From the NCBI RefSeq assembly GCF_014639155.1, contig NZ_BMFT01000008.1, positions 1 through 64,000 of the forward strand: 64,000 nucleotides of DNA, in the 5' to 3' direction. The position numbers and the translations under genes were made by a program. Below are positions 8,371 through 16,851 of the stretch, in pieces. Within the stretch, counting starts at the first letter, position 1. Every line of letters starts with the position of its first letter. Under the pieces are notes generated by a model that saw only the letters and a list, made by a program, of their open reading frames with translations, was not told where the DNA came from and searched no databases. This DNA comes from Paenibacillus segetis. GTDB taxonomy: Bacteria > Bacillota > Bacilli > Paenibacillales > Paenibacillaceae.

Positions 8371-8407
8371 AAAACAAAATAAAAACCTCTGACCAAAAGG
8401 CCAGAGG
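8371..8407 (-). terminator. Rho-independent terminator of rplM-rpsI
   Basis: On the minus strand CCTCTGGCC-TTTT-GGTCAGAGG is followed by TTTTTATTTTG, 25 nt past the rpsI stop. Confidence 0.9.
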
Positions 8408-8432
8408 CTGAAATTCCTTGTAAAACAAGGGA

Positions 8433-8825
8433 TTAACGTTTCGAGAATTGTGGTGCGCGACGTGCGGCTTTAAGACCGTATTTTTTACGTTCTTTCATCC
8501 GTGGGTCACGAGTCAAGAATCCTGCTTTTTTAAGAGCTGGACGAAGTTCTGGATCTACTTTAAGCAATGCACGGGAGATACCGTGACGGATTGCTCCTGC
8601 TTGACCAGAAGTACCACCGCCGTGAGCAGTAACGAGTACGTCATAGTTGCCGATCGTTTCTGTTAGGTTAAGTGGTTGTTTTACAATCAACTTCAAAGTT
8701 TCCAGACCAAAATATTCATTGATGTCGCGTTTATTGATGACAATGCGTCCTTCACCCGGTACTAGGCGAACACGAGCTACCGAATGTTTACGACGACCTG
8801 TCCCATAGTATTGTACTTGTGCCAT
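8433..8825 (-). CDS. rpsI: 30S ribosomal protein S9
   Basis: 130 aa, a typical length. The N-terminal YYGTGRRKHSVARVRL segment and the basic tail ending in QFSKR, which reaches toward the P-site tRNA, identify S9. It follows rplM by ~20 nt with a strong AGGAGG; the pair is a conserved operon ended by the hairpin just downstream. Confidence 0.98.
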   Translation of the reverse strand: MAQVQYYGTGRRKHSVARVRLVPGEGRIVINKRDINEYFGLETLKLIVKQPLNLTETIGNYDVLVTAHGGGTSGQAGAIRHGISRALLKVDPELRPALKKAGFLTRDPRMKERKKYGLKAARRAPQFSKR

Positions 8826-8844
8826 GAAACTGTCCTCCTTTTAA

Positions 8845-9282
8845 TTATCCACGAAGTTCGTAAACTTCAGGTTTTTGTGCTGCGTGTGGGTGCTCATTGC
8901 CTGCATAAGCTTTCAATCTCAGCTTCATTTTTTCGCCTTGGCGAGTTTTTGGCAACATACCGTGAACAGCAGATTCGATCATACGTTCAGGTTTAGTTCT
9001 GAGCATGTCTTGTGCAACCGTAACTTTCAGACCGCCATTATGCATGGAGTGACGATAGTACTTTTTGTTCTCCATTTTCTTACCAGTCAGTGTGATTTTC
9101 TCCGCGTTAATTACGATAACAAAGTCACCGCCGTCAACGTGTGGAGTAAATTCGGGTTTGTGTTTACCGCGAATGAGTGCTGCAGCTTCGCTAGCCAAAC
9201 GGCCTAACGTTTTGCCAGTGGCATCAATAATGTGCCATTTGCGCTCAACTTCGCTTGGCTTAGCAATATAAGTGGTACGCAT
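8845..9282 (-). CDS. rplM: 50S ribosomal protein L13
   Basis: 145 aa, starting MRTTYIAKPSEVERKW as in Bacillus. The internal GMLPKTRQGEKMKLRLKAY is diagnostic. AAGGAGGATC precedes the ATG, which rules out a 20-residue upstream extension. L13 is an early-assembly 23S-binding protein. It is co-transcribed with rpsI from the promoter upstream. Confidence 0.98.
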   Translation of the reverse strand: MRTTYIAKPSEVERKWHIIDATGKTLGRLASEAAALIRGKHKPEFTPHVDGGDFVIVINAEKITLTGKKMENKKYYRHSMHNGGLKVTVAQDMLRTKPERMIESAVHGMLPKTRQGEKMKLRLKAYAGNEHPHAAQKPEVYELRG

Positions 9283-9480
9283 GTAAAGATCCTCCTTCAT
9301 TCTCGTCCGAAATAGTCCATTAATGCTGAATATGATCAACAATTCAGAATGCAGACCATTTCAGCCCATTTATCTTCGATCGTTGTCATTTTTACTTGTA
9401 AACTACTATTCAATCGTTGGTATTACTGATGTTTTGGTTTTCCTAATTGGGGGCTGTGGGATAGCCATTAAGAAAACACA
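9283..9480 (-). ncRNA. Candidate L13 autoregulatory leader of rplM
   Basis: About 190 nt of transcribed leader separate the promoter from rplM. Near the start codon a hairpin CTGAAT/ATTCAG (9325-9350) sits ~45 nt upstream of the ribosome binding site. Structured L13 leaders are known from rplM in Firmicutes. I identify this from position and one hairpin only, not from a covariance match. Confidence 0.4.
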
Positions 9481-9486
9481 ACTTTT

Positions 9487-9515
9487 ATTTTACAGGATGT
9501 AAAATCATTAAGCAA
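9487..9515 (-). promoter_or_regulatory. Sigma-A promoter of rplM-rpsI
   Basis: On the minus strand TTGCTT (9510-9515) and TAAAAT (9487-9492) have a 17-nt spacer, just after the zinc-ribbon gene ends. Confidence 0.65.
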
Positions 9516-9540
9516 GTCTTTTTTCATCCATTTTTCAAGT

Positions 9541-9903
9541 TTAGTCGAATAAATCACCGAATACATCCAGCACAGATTTCTTCTTCTTATACTTGTGACT
9601 TCCTTTGTTATACTCCTGTTTCTGATACCTAGGATCGTAGTTCGGTTGAGTTGGATAATCAGCTCTTGAATTATGATTCGACGAAGAGTTATAGTCAGCT
9701 TCTCTACGTCCTTCCGCATATCCGCTAGAACGATGATCATACCATTCATTAAATGCTGGACGAATATCACGGATTTCGCTCAATAGCTTCTCAAGCTCTC
9801 CCCGATCGAGCCATACTCCTTTACAATCAGGACACACATCAATCAGCACATTATCCTTCTCTACTTCTCTCATACGAACATCATTACAAACAGGACACTT
9901 CAT
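9541..9903 (-). CDS. Small TFIIB-type zinc-ribbon protein
   Basis: 120 aa. The N-terminus holds a zinc ribbon, CPVCNDVRM then CPDCKGVWLDRGELEKL (residues 3-40), the zf-TFIIB pattern of small bacterial proteins. The rest is hydrophilic, rich in Ser, Tyr, Arg and Asn, and ends in KKKKSVLDVFGDLFD; it is probably disordered with a terminal helix. A GGAGG site precedes the ATG. The gene lies between truA and rplM, where B. subtilis has none. Function unknown; nucleic-acid or protein contact is a guess from the fold. Confidence 0.85.
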   Translation of the reverse strand: MKCPVCNDVRMREVEKDNVLIDVCPDCKGVWLDRGELEKLLSEIRDIRPAFNEWYDHRSSGYAEGRREADYNSSSNHNSRADYPTQPNYDPRYQKQEYNKGSHKYKKKKSVLDVFGDLFD

Positions 9904-10011
9904 TTGGTTACTACCTCCTGTGGTATCGTTTTGTATGTGTTACGGATGATACATCCCTTGGTTTCATCAGTTCATCAACTCAGCCCATTCTGAGTCTAAT
10001 CACTCTAATCT

Positions 10012-10788
10012 TCAGACATGTTCACTATACTCTACATTCCATAACATTAAGCCTTTGCTCTCGGCAGTTGGTCCTGCAGCCGTACGATTCTTCTGCTCCA
10101 AAATAACCTTCATTTCTTCTGGTCGACGCTTACCTTCGCCAATCTCCAGCAAAGTGCCCATAATAATTCGAACCATATGTTGTAGAAACCCACTACCAGT
10201 AATATAAAAATGAATGATACCTTGCTCGCGTGAACCCGAAATATCCAAAGACGTATCCACGTCGATGCGAGCTGAAAAAATCGTACGTACATGACTTGCC
10301 TTGGTCGATCGCCTAGAAGCGAACGAAGTATAATCATGAGTACCAATGAGACATGCTAGACTTTCACGCATAGCGGATACATCTAATTTGCCTGGATGAT
10401 GATATTGATAATTACGCCCAAACACATCCGGCACTCGATTTCCATTTATCGAATATCGATAGGTTTTCCGTTTAGCTGAACGTCTTGAATGGAAATCAAG
10501 TGGAACTTCCTTTGCACCTATAACCCTAATATCGGAAGGAAGGCGTCCATTGAGTGCCATGCGCCATCGTTCAATTGGGATATGTGATGATGTAATGAAA
10601 TGGAATGGCTGTTCTCGAGCATGCACTCCAGCATCCGTACGTCCAGATCCATGAATCTTCACTTCTTCCCCAGTCAAATGGGCAATGGCCGCTTCCAAAT
10701 GATCCTGTATGGTATTCCCACCAGGCTGCGTTTGGAAACCGTAATAATTAGTTCCATCATAGCTGACAGTCATAAGTACATTACGCAA
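10012..10788 (-). CDS. truA: tRNA pseudouridine(38-40) synthase
   Basis: 258 aa. The enzyme isomerises U38-U40 in the anticodon arm of many tRNAs. The catalytic motif GRTDAGVHA contains Asp52; the N-terminal YDGTNYYGFQ and C-terminal FLQHMVRIIMGTLLEIG are family hallmarks. The start is TTG, favoured by GGAGG at 7 nt; an in-frame ATG five codons later is the alternative. It lies downstream of rplQ, beyond a terminator, and ahead of the zinc-ribbon gene, as part of the common truA-rplM-rpsI order. Confidence 0.96.
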   Translation of the reverse strand: MRNVLMTVSYDGTNYYGFQTQPGGNTIQDHLEAAIAHLTGEEVKIHGSGRTDAGVHAREQPFHFITSSHIPIERWRMALNGRLPSDIRVIGAKEVPLDFHSRRSAKRKTYRYSINGNRVPDVFGRNYQYHHPGKLDVSAMRESLACLIGTHDYTSFASRRSTKASHVRTIFSARIDVDTSLDISGSREQGIIHFYITGSGFLQHMVRIIMGTLLEIGEGKRRPEEMKVILEQKNRTAAGPTAESKGLMLWNVEYSEHV

Positions 10789-10853
10789 TAGACACCCTCC
10801 TTCCGCTTTGTCATAAGCTGCTGAAATATCACTTCATGTCCCGATTACATGGA

Positions 10854-10938
10854 AAAACTCTCCGATCGCGAGGCCTGATGGACGCGCTGACAGAGAGTTT
10901 TCTATTCCCCAAGAGGAAACTAGGATATAAGATCCTAG
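10854..10938 (-). terminator. Tandem hairpins ending the rpoA-rplQ transcript
   Basis: Directly after rplQ a small hairpin ACTAGGAT/ATCCTAGT (10919-10938) is followed by a longer one. There AAAACTCTC pairs with GAGAGTTTT around a GC-rich inner stem, then TTTCC (10854-10901, minus strand). Confidence 0.7.
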
Positions 10939-10941
10939 TGA

Positions 10942-11307
10942 TTACGAACGGTCTACCAGTTCCAGATAAACCATAGGTGCTGCGTCGCCACGGCGAGGTC
11001 CTAGTTTCATGATACGAGTGTATCCACCTGGACGTTCGGAGTAACGAGTTGCCAAATCTGAGAACAATTTTTGGATAGCATCCTGCTCTCCATCAATCGA
11101 TTCACGACGAACATAAGCTGCCACTTGACGGCGAGCATGAAGATCTCCACGCTTAGCTTTAGTGATCAGTTTCTCAGCGATAGAACGAACTTCTTTCGCT
11201 TTTGCCTCAGTCGTTTGGATACGTTCGTATAAGAATAGGTCAGTTACCAGGTCACGGAATAAAGCTTTACGTGCGCTGGAATCGCGGCCCAACTTTTGGT
11301 ATGCCAT
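10942..11307 (-). CDS. rplQ: 50S ribosomal protein L17
   Basis: 121 aa, beginning MAYQKLGRDSSARKALFRDL, the usual L17 N-terminus. It follows rpoA by ~35 nt and is the last gene of the alpha cluster. The C-terminal GGYTRIMKLGPRRGDAAPM is conserved. Confidence 0.98.
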   Translation of the reverse strand: MAYQKLGRDSSARKALFRDLVTDLFLYERIQTTEAKAKEVRSIAEKLITKAKRGDLHARRQVAAYVRRESIDGEQDAIQKLFSDLATRYSERPGGYTRIMKLGPRRGDAAPMVYLELVDRS

Positions 11308-11343
11308 GAGTTTTCCCTCCTTCGCTAAAACGATTCAAGCAGT

Positions 11344-12288
11344 CTATTCTTCCGTACGAAGACCTAATCCTAGCTCTTCGAGCTTCTCTTGTACTTCCTC
11401 TAAAGATTTACGACCAAGGTTACGAACCTTCATCATATCTTCTTCGGTTTTCGTTGTAAGCTCTTGTACCGTATTAATACCGGCACGTTTGAGGCAGTTG
11501 TAGGAACGAACAGAGAGATCAAGCTCCTCAATCGTCATTTCAAGAACTTTTTCTTTCTTGTCTTCTTCTTTTTCAACCATAATTTCAGCGTCTTTCGCTT
11601 CATCCGTGAGACCCACGAACAAGAAAAGATGCTCGGTCAAAATTTTAGCACCGAGGCTAACTGCTTCCTCTGGTCTGATGCTGCCATCACTCCATACTTC
11701 AAGCGAGAGCTTGTCGTAGTTAGTCACTTGGCCAACACGTGTATTTTCTACAACGTAATTGACACGAGTAATAGGGGTATAGATCGAATCAACAGGAATC
11801 ACACCAATTGGTTGATCATCTCTCTTGTTCCGATCTGCCTGAACGTAACCACGACCGCGCCCTGCAAAAATCCGCATGTGGAGTCTGGAACCCGGCTCAA
11901 GCGTTGCAATATGCAAATCCGGATTCAGAATTTCCACATCACTATCCGCACGGATATCTCCAGCCGTAATGATTCCTTCGCCTTCCGCATCGATTTCAAG
12001 AGTTTTCTCTTCATCAGAGTGGATTTTAAGCGAGAGAGCTTTCAGGTTGAGAATGATCTCCGTAACGTCTTCCATTACGCCCGGGATGGTTGCGAATTCA
12101 TGCAGAACACCATCGATTTGGACCGAGGTTACCGCCGCACCCGGCAGAGAAGAGAGCAAAATCCGGCGAAGCGAGTTGCCCAGTGTGGTGCCATACCCAC
12201 GCTCAAGTGGTTCTACTACAAATTTCCCATAGGTGCCATCATCGTTAACTTCAACGGTCTCAATTTTCGGCTTTTCGATTTCTATCAC
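11344..12288 (-). CDS. rpoA: RNA polymerase alpha subunit
   Basis: 314 aa. The N-terminal dimerisation domain (to ~225) contains LERGYGTTLGNSLRRILLSS. A linker and the C-terminal domain (~245-310) with LDLSVRSYNCLKRAGI and NLGRKSLEEV follow; the latter contacts UP-element DNA and activators. The start is GTG, chosen because AAGGAGGGG lies 6 nt upstream and the protein then begins MIEIEKP as in B. subtilis. An upstream TTG would place the ribosome site inside the frame. Confidence 0.97.
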   Translation of the reverse strand: MIEIEKPKIETVEVNDDGTYGKFVVEPLERGYGTTLGNSLRRILLSSLPGAAVTSVQIDGVLHEFATIPGVMEDVTEIILNLKALSLKIHSDEEKTLEIDAEGEGIITAGDIRADSDVEILNPDLHIATLEPGSRLHMRIFAGRGRGYVQADRNKRDDQPIGVIPVDSIYTPITRVNYVVENTRVGQVTNYDKLSLEVWSDGSIRPEEAVSLGAKILTEHLFLFVGLTDEAKDAEIMVEKEEDKKEKVLEMTIEELDLSVRSYNCLKRAGINTVQELTTKTEEDMMKVRNLGRKSLEEVQEKLEELGLGLRTEE

Positions 12289-12417
12289 GAAGTACCCCTC
12301 CTTCAAAACGTCGTTCCTCTAGAAAATGCATGCTTACTGAAGTCTATCAAGTAGTATGTCTAAACAACCATTGTTTCCAAGTTGCGATGTTGTTATACCA
12401 CACTAAAGGCGGCTTCA

Positions 12418-12813
12418 TTAAACACGGCGACGTTTCGGAGGACGGCAACCGTTATGAGGAATTGGAGTAACGTCTTTGATCACGTTAACTTCCAGACCAG
12501 CCGCTTGCAAGGAACGGATAGCGGCTTCACGGCCTGCTCCAGGTCCTTTAACCATAACTTCAACGGTTTTCATGCCATGTTCCATTGCAGCTTTAGCAGC
12601 AGTTTCTGCAGCCATTTGAGCAGCAAATGGAGTTGATTTACGGGAACCTTTAAATCCTTGTCCGCCGGAGCTAGCCCAAGAAATTGCATTACCATGCGGA
12701 TCCGTAATTGTAACGATTGTATTGTTGAAGGTGGAGCGGATATGTGCCACACCCGATTCAATATTTTTACGGTCGCGACGTTTAGTACGTACGACTTTTT
12801 TCGGTTTAGCCAT
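12418..12813 (-). CDS. rpsK: 30S ribosomal protein S11
   Basis: 131 aa with the conserved NTIVTITDPHGNAISWASSG and the C-terminal DVTPIPHNGCRPPKRRRV. S11 lines the mRNA exit near the Shine-Dalgarno cleft. It sits between rpsM and rpoA in the usual order. Confidence 0.98.
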   Translation of the reverse strand: MAKPKKVVRTKRRDRKNIESGVAHIRSTFNNTIVTITDPHGNAISWASSGGQGFKGSRKSTPFAAQMAAETAAKAAMEHGMKTVEVMVKGPGAGREAAIRSLQAAGLEVNVIKDVTPIPHNGCRPPKRRRV

Positions 12814-12832
12814 TGTCTGTTATCCCCCCTTC

Positions 12833-13201
12833 TTATTTCTTCTTGTTCGCTACAGTACGACGAGGACCCTTACGAGTACGGGCATTAGTCTTCGTACGTT
12901 GTCCGCGAACAGGCAGACCGCGACGATGACGCACTCCACGGTAGCAGCCAATTTCGATCAAACGTTTAATATTTAAGGAAATTTCACGACGAAGGTCGCC
13001 TTCAACTTTGACTTCTTTGTCGATCGTTTCGCGTAGTTTGCTAACCTCATCTTCCGTCAAATCACGAACACGAGTGTCATGATTGATGCCTGTCAATTTC
13101 AGGATTTTCTGAGAAGTCGTTTTACCGATTCCGAAAATGTAAGTTAAGGCGATCTCAACGCGTTTATCACGTGGCAAATCCACACCAGCTATACGTGCCA
13201 T
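12833..13201 (-). CDS. rpsM: 30S ribosomal protein S13
   Basis: 122 aa, starting MARIAGVDLPRDKRVEIALT and ending in the basic tail RTVANKKK that contacts P-site tRNA and bridge B1. The helix-hairpin-helix segment YIFGIGKTTSQKIL is clear. It follows rpmJ by ~20 nt. Confidence 0.98.
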   Translation of the reverse strand: MARIAGVDLPRDKRVEIALTYIFGIGKTTSQKILKLTGINHDTRVRDLTEDEVSKLRETIDKEVKVEGDLRREISLNIKRLIEIGCYRGVRHRRGLPVRGQRTKTNARTRKGPRRTVANKKK

Positions 13202-13221
13202 TTTACGCTACACCCCCTTCT

Positions 13222-13335
13222 TTAACCTTGTTTTTGTTTATGCTTTGGATTTTCACAAATCACCATAACATTGCCTTTGCGACGAATGACTTTGCATTTT
13301 TCGCACATAGGCTTCACAGAAGGTCTTACCTTCAT
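13222..13335 (-). CDS. rpmJ: 50S ribosomal protein L36
   Basis: A 37-aa protein read directly from the sequence: MKVRPSVKPMCEKCKVIRRK then GNVMVICENPKHKQKQG. It has the Cys-x2-Cys ... Cys-x4-His zinc ligands of the C+ L36 type. AAGGAGG lies 8 nt upstream of ATG. The gene is preceded by an unusually long structured spacer after infA. Confidence 0.97.
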   Translation of the reverse strand: MKVRPSVKPMCEKCKVIRRKGNVMVICENPKHKQKQG

Positions 13336-13529
13336 GTTGATTACCTCCTTAAAGTTTTGCGAAGCAAAACCCTCTTCGTAAGGATAAACTAAGTTTTACA
13401 ATCGTAAAACTGAATTCATAAGTGTCAATTCTACACTTTGCGAAGCATAAGTCTACCTGCAAACAATTACTCAACCCGAATATCATATCATAAATTTACT
13501 GTAAATGATATGGCAATCGAATACAGAAT
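13336..13529 (-). promoter_or_regulatory. Structured infA-rpmJ spacer with three hairpins
   Basis: This 194-nt spacer (minus strand) carries three inverted repeats: ATATCAT/ATGATAT with inner pairing (13485-13511), AGTTTTAC-GATT-GTAAAACT (13392-13411), and GTTTTG-CTTCG-CAAAAC (13354-13370). The last abuts the rpmJ ribosome binding site. A perfect TTGACA at 13423-13428 has no good -10. None of the stems has a strong T tract. A regulatory leader for the alpha genes is plausible but unproven. Confidence 0.5.
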
Positions 13530-13745
13530 CTATTTACGGTAAGTGATACGACCTTTTGTAAGATCATATGGTGATAATTGAATGACTACCTTATCTCCAG
13601 TCAGGATACGAATAAAGTGCATCCGTAATTTACCAGAAACATGAGCGAGAATTTGATGACCATTCTCTAACTCAACTTTAAATGTAGCATTCGGTAGCGG
13701 TTCGATAACCGTACCTTCGACTTCAATGACATCTTCCTTAGCCAC
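13530..13745 (-). CDS. infA: Translation initiation factor IF-1
   Basis: 71 aa, an S1-like OB fold (MAKEDVIEVEGTVIEPLPNA... GRITYRK) that occupies the A site during initiation. It starts just 2 nt downstream of the KOW gene stop, and together they follow map. Confidence 0.98.
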   Translation of the reverse strand: MAKEDVIEVEGTVIEPLPNATFKVELENGHQILAHVSGKLRMHFIRILTGDKVVIQLSPYDLTKGRITYRK

Positions 13746-13747
13746 AG

Positions 13748-14062
13748 TCAGTCTCCTTTCTTTTCAGCATTTATATTGGCGGATTCCACATAGGCAATCA
13801 CTGCATGACGCAGCTTAGCATTTGTTACTCGCCCGCTTTCTTGCAAACTATGAACAACCTCGCTGCTGATGATTGGCTGAAGTTCTAAATGCTGTATGTT
13901 TTTACGTTTTGGCTGATCAAACTTTCGTTTGGCCCCATCTACTATCATAACGAACTTGTCGTCAATAATTTCGATGATTACGTAAAAAGATCCGGCATCT
14001 TTTCCTTTCAGAACTTTCACAATCTGCCCAATCTGTACATCTGAACAATGTTTCATGTCCAT
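13748..14062 (-). CDS. KOW-domain RNA-binding protein (L14e-like)
   Basis: A protein of ~104 aa. Residues ~7-50 form a KOW motif (IGQIVKVLKGKDAGSFYVII) as in ribosomal L14e/L19e-type proteins; the rest is basic and helical. It sits between map and infA as in Bacillus (ybzG position). The ATG used here is immediately preceded by an in-frame GTG; the weak AGGTG just upstream cannot decide between them. Probably an accessory translation protein; the exact role is unknown. Confidence 0.85.
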   Translation of the reverse strand: MDMKHCSDVQIGQIVKVLKGKDAGSFYVIIEIIDDKFVMIVDGAKRKFDQPKRKNIQHLELQPIISSEVVHSLQESGRVTNAKLRHAVIAYVESANINAEKKGD

Positions 14063-14065
14063 CAC

Positions 14066-14818
14066 CTATTGATCCAGCTTTGTGAAAATTTCCATGCCGT
14101 CTGGAGTAACTGCTACTGTATGCTCGAAGTGAGCACAGAGTGAACCATCAACCGTAACGACCGTCCAATTATCTTCAAGCGTTCTAACATACCGTTTTCC
14201 GACGTTAACCATCGGTTCAATCGCAAGTACCATTCCTGGTTTCAGGCGTGGTCCACGATCCGGCGTGCCGTAGTTCGGAATTTGCGGTTCTTCGTGAAGT
14301 TTCGATCCAATGCCGTGACCGACATATTCTCGAACAACGGAGTAACCCGCATTTTCGATGTATTGCTGAATAGCATGCGAGACAGTGAACAAACGGACAT
14401 CAGGCTTGACGAGCGCAAGACCAGCAAATAGTGATCCTTCAGTGACTTCTAGAAGCCGTTTAGCCTCATCTGAAATCTTGCCGACTGGATACGTCCACGC
14501 CGAATCTCCGTGAAATCCACGATACTCCGCGCCGATATCAATACTGATAATGTCGCCTTCATTCAATTTGCGTTTGCCGGGAAATCCATGTACCAACTCT
14601 TCGTTGACCGAAGCACAAATGCTGTAAGGGAAACCGTTGTAATCTTTAAAAGAAGGCACAGCGCCTTGACTACGAATGTACTTATCGGCGATTTGATCGA
14701 GTTCCCCCGTCGTAATTCCTGGCTCAATCGATTGCGCCATGAGCCTGTGCGTTTCCGCCACGATTCGCCCTGCTTCTCTCATAAAGCCTAGTTCCGTTTC
14801 GGATTTACAAATGATCAT
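14066..14818 (-). CDS. map: Type I methionine aminopeptidase
   Basis: 250 aa. It removes the N-terminal Met from nascent proteins using two metal ions. Visible metal/catalytic segments are the His in VNEELVHGFPG, Asp in SIDIGAEYRGFHGDSAW, GHGIGSKLHEEP and the Glu in AIEPMVNVG. It overlaps functionally with the adk-map-infA run and starts 5 nt after adk ends. Confidence 0.97.
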   Translation of the reverse strand: MIICKSETELGFMREAGRIVAETHRLMAQSIEPGITTGELDQIADKYIRSQGAVPSFKDYNGFPYSICASVNEELVHGFPGKRKLNEGDIISIDIGAEYRGFHGDSAWTYPVGKISDEAKRLLEVTEGSLFAGLALVKPDVRLFTVSHAIQQYIENAGYSVVREYVGHGIGSKLHEEPQIPNYGTPDRGPRLKPGMVLAIEPMVNVGKRYVRTLEDNWTVVTVDGSLCAHFEHTVAVTPDGMEIFTKLDQ

Positions 14819-14823
14819 TACAC

Positions 14824-15468
14824 CTAACCTCGCAGTAAGGATACGATTTCTTGCGATACCGTACCGATTTCCTGTTCTCCATCAACTTCACGTAGCAGCC
14901 CCTTTTCATTGTAAAACTTGAGCAGAGGTGCAGTTTTGTTGATGTATTCATCCAAACGAATGCCTACGCTCTCTTCGTTATCATCAGAGCGTTGGTACAA
15001 CTCGCCACCGCATTTATCACAAAGACCTTCTTGCCCCGGAGGATTAAAGATCACATGATACGTGGCTCCGCAGGACTTGCATATCCGGCGTCCAGTTAGA
15101 CGCGCGAGTAGCTTGTTCCGGTCCACTTTCAGGTTAATGACATGCTCCAGTTTGCGATCCAATTCACCAAGCAATTCCTCCAGCGATTCCGCTTGCGAAA
15201 GGGTTCTTGGAAAACCATCCAATAAGAAACCTTTTTCGCAATCGGACTGCTGCAGGCGCTCACGAACGATGCCAACTGTTACATCATCAGGCACCAGAAG
15301 GCCTTGATCGATATACTCTTTAGCTTTTATCCCAACGGGAGTTCCCTCTTTGATCGCCATGCGAAATGCATCGCCAGTGGAGATATGAGGAATGCCAAAT
15401 TCGTTAACGATGACCTCAGCTTGTGTTCCTTTTCCTGCTCCAGGAGGCCCCATGAATAAAATGTTCAT
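14824..15468 (-). CDS. adk: Adenylate kinase
   Basis: 214 aa. It catalyses ATP + AMP = 2 ADP. The P-loop GPPGAGKGTQ is at residues 7-16. The LID carries a structural zinc site, CKSCGATYH ... CDKCGG, typical of Gram-positive forms. Start chosen at the ATG with GGAGG 10 nt upstream; six upstream codons are excluded. It follows secY in the spc cluster. Confidence 0.97.
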   Translation of the reverse strand: MNILFMGPPGAGKGTQAEVIVNEFGIPHISTGDAFRMAIKEGTPVGIKAKEYIDQGLLVPDDVTVGIVRERLQQSDCEKGFLLDGFPRTLSQAESLEELLGELDRKLEHVINLKVDRNKLLARLTGRRICKSCGATYHVIFNPPGQEGLCDKCGGELYQRSDDNEESVGIRLDEYINKTAPLLKFYNEKGLLREVDGEQEIGTVSQEIVSLLRG

Positions 15469-15552
15469 GTCTATCACTCCCTCCAAGCTAACTCAACTAC
15501 AAGAAACAGAACAACAGGCACCAGGCAAGTTCAACTACCTGGAACCTATCGC

Positions 15553-16851
15553 CTATTTATTAATGAAACCTTTATAATGACGCTTAATCAACTGTCCTTC
15601 AATTGTCTTCATCGTATCAAGTGCAACACCGATAACGATTAGGATCGAAGTACCACCGATTTGTACTGACTGCGGCAAACCAGCCAAAGCACCCAGCCCA
15701 ACCGGGAGAATCGAAACAACTGCAAGGAAGATGGCGCCAGTCATCGTCAAACGAGTGAGTACCCGTGTCAGATAAGTAGCTGTTGCTTTCCCTGGACGAA
15801 TCCCAGGAATGTAACCGCCATTTTTCTTCATATTATCAGCCATCTGCTGTGGATTCATCTGCACAAAAGTGTAGAAGAATGTAAAGCCGACGATCATAAG
15901 AACATAAAGTAACATCCCGAGAGGTTTCGTATGCGACAAGTTCGTTCCGACCCACTTAGCCCAACCATGTGTCGCCCAGAAATTAGCGATAATTACTGGG
16001 AACTGCAATAGGGAGGATGCAAAGATAACCGGAATAACGCCTGCTGCATTGATCTTCAATGGGATATGCGTATTCTGACCACCATACATTTTGTTTCCAA
16101 CAACACGTTTTGCATACTGTACCGGAATTTTCCGAATCGCCTGTTGGATGTAAATAACACCAATGATGATTAGTACCACCACGATGAAGATAGCCAAAAA
16201 TTTAACTACATTCATGAAAGCTTGATTTTCAACGATAAAATCGGATTTAGCAATGCTTTGAATCATCGTAGGGAAACCTGCGACGATCCCCGCAAAGATA
16301 ATTAACGAAATACCATTTCCAATCCCTTTTTCCGTAATTTGCTCACCGAGCCACATTAAGAACGATGTACCTGCAGTCAGTACAATAGCGATAACAGCAT
16401 AATCCGCAAATGTTGCATTTGGAATCATTTCAGTGCTGTAAAGGCGATTGAAACCGTATGAAGTAGCAAAGGCTTGAATGATAGCCAAGATCACTGTGCC
16501 GTAGCGAGTGACTTGAGCCATCTTCTTCTTACCATGTTCCCCCTGTTTAGCCCATTCCGCAAATTTCGGAATAACATCCATAGAAAGGAGTTGTACGATG
16601 ATCGATGCCGTGATATAAGGCATAATCCCCAGAGCGAAGATGGAGAAATTCTTCAATGCTCCGCCTGAGAATGTGTTGAATAACCCTAGTAAACCATTTT
16701 CTGGACCTGTAGTTGATTGAAACACTGCTGCATTAACTCCCGGAACCGGAACAAAAGTACCGATCCGGAAAATAATGAAGATAAACAGTGTGAATCCAAT
16801 ACGATTGCGCAGATCCTTGACATGCCATATGTTCTTAATGGTTTTAAACAT
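15553..16851 (-). CDS. secY: Protein translocase subunit SecY
   Basis: 432 aa with ten predicted membrane helices, starting MFKTIKNIWHVKDLRNRIGF. SecY is the channel of the Sec translocase with SecE, which is also in this window, and SecG. Conserved loops GIMPYITASIIVQLL and PGIRPGKATATYL are seen. Its ATG overlaps the rplO stop (TAATG), indicating translational coupling. Confidence 0.98.
   Translation of the reverse strand: MFKTIKNIWHVKDLRNRIGFTLFIFIIFRIGTFVPVPGVNAAVFQSTTGPENGLLGLFNTFSGGALKNFSIFALGIMPYITASIIVQLLSMDVIPKFAEWAKQGEHGKKKMAQVTRYGTVILAIIQAFATSYGFNRLYSTEMIPNATFADYAVIAIVLTAGTSFLMWLGEQITEKGIGNGISLIIFAGIVAGFPTMIQSIAKSDFIVENQAFMNVVKFLAIFIVVVLIIIGVIYIQQAIRKIPVQYAKRVVGNKMYGGQNTHIPLKINAAGVIPVIFASSLLQFPVIIANFWATHGWAKWVGTNLSHTKPLGMLLYVLMIVGFTFFYTFVQMNPQQMADNMKKNGGYIPGIRPGKATATYLTRVLTRLTMTGAIFLAVVSILPVGLGALAGLPQSVQIGGTSILIVIGVALDTMKTIEGQLIKRHYKGFINK

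Noticed and set aside
8094..8432. Possible S-box (SAM) riboswitch ahead of cysH
   Set aside because: The long gap and terminator suggested it, but none of the conserved S-box core segments is present and the terminator precedes the cysH promoter.
9541..9770. Alternative 100-aa minus-strand frame overlapping the zinc-ribbon gene
   Set aside because: Different frame of the same DNA, lacks the zinc-ribbon motif and a ribosome binding site.
11464..12354. 296-aa open frame on the plus strand
   Set aside because: Antisense to rpoA along its whole length; rpoA has full conservation and its own ribosome site.
13423..13428. Perfect TTGACA in the infA-rpmJ spacer as a promoter
   Set aside because: At 16-18 nt downstream the bases do not resemble TATAAT; kept only as a note in the leader entry.
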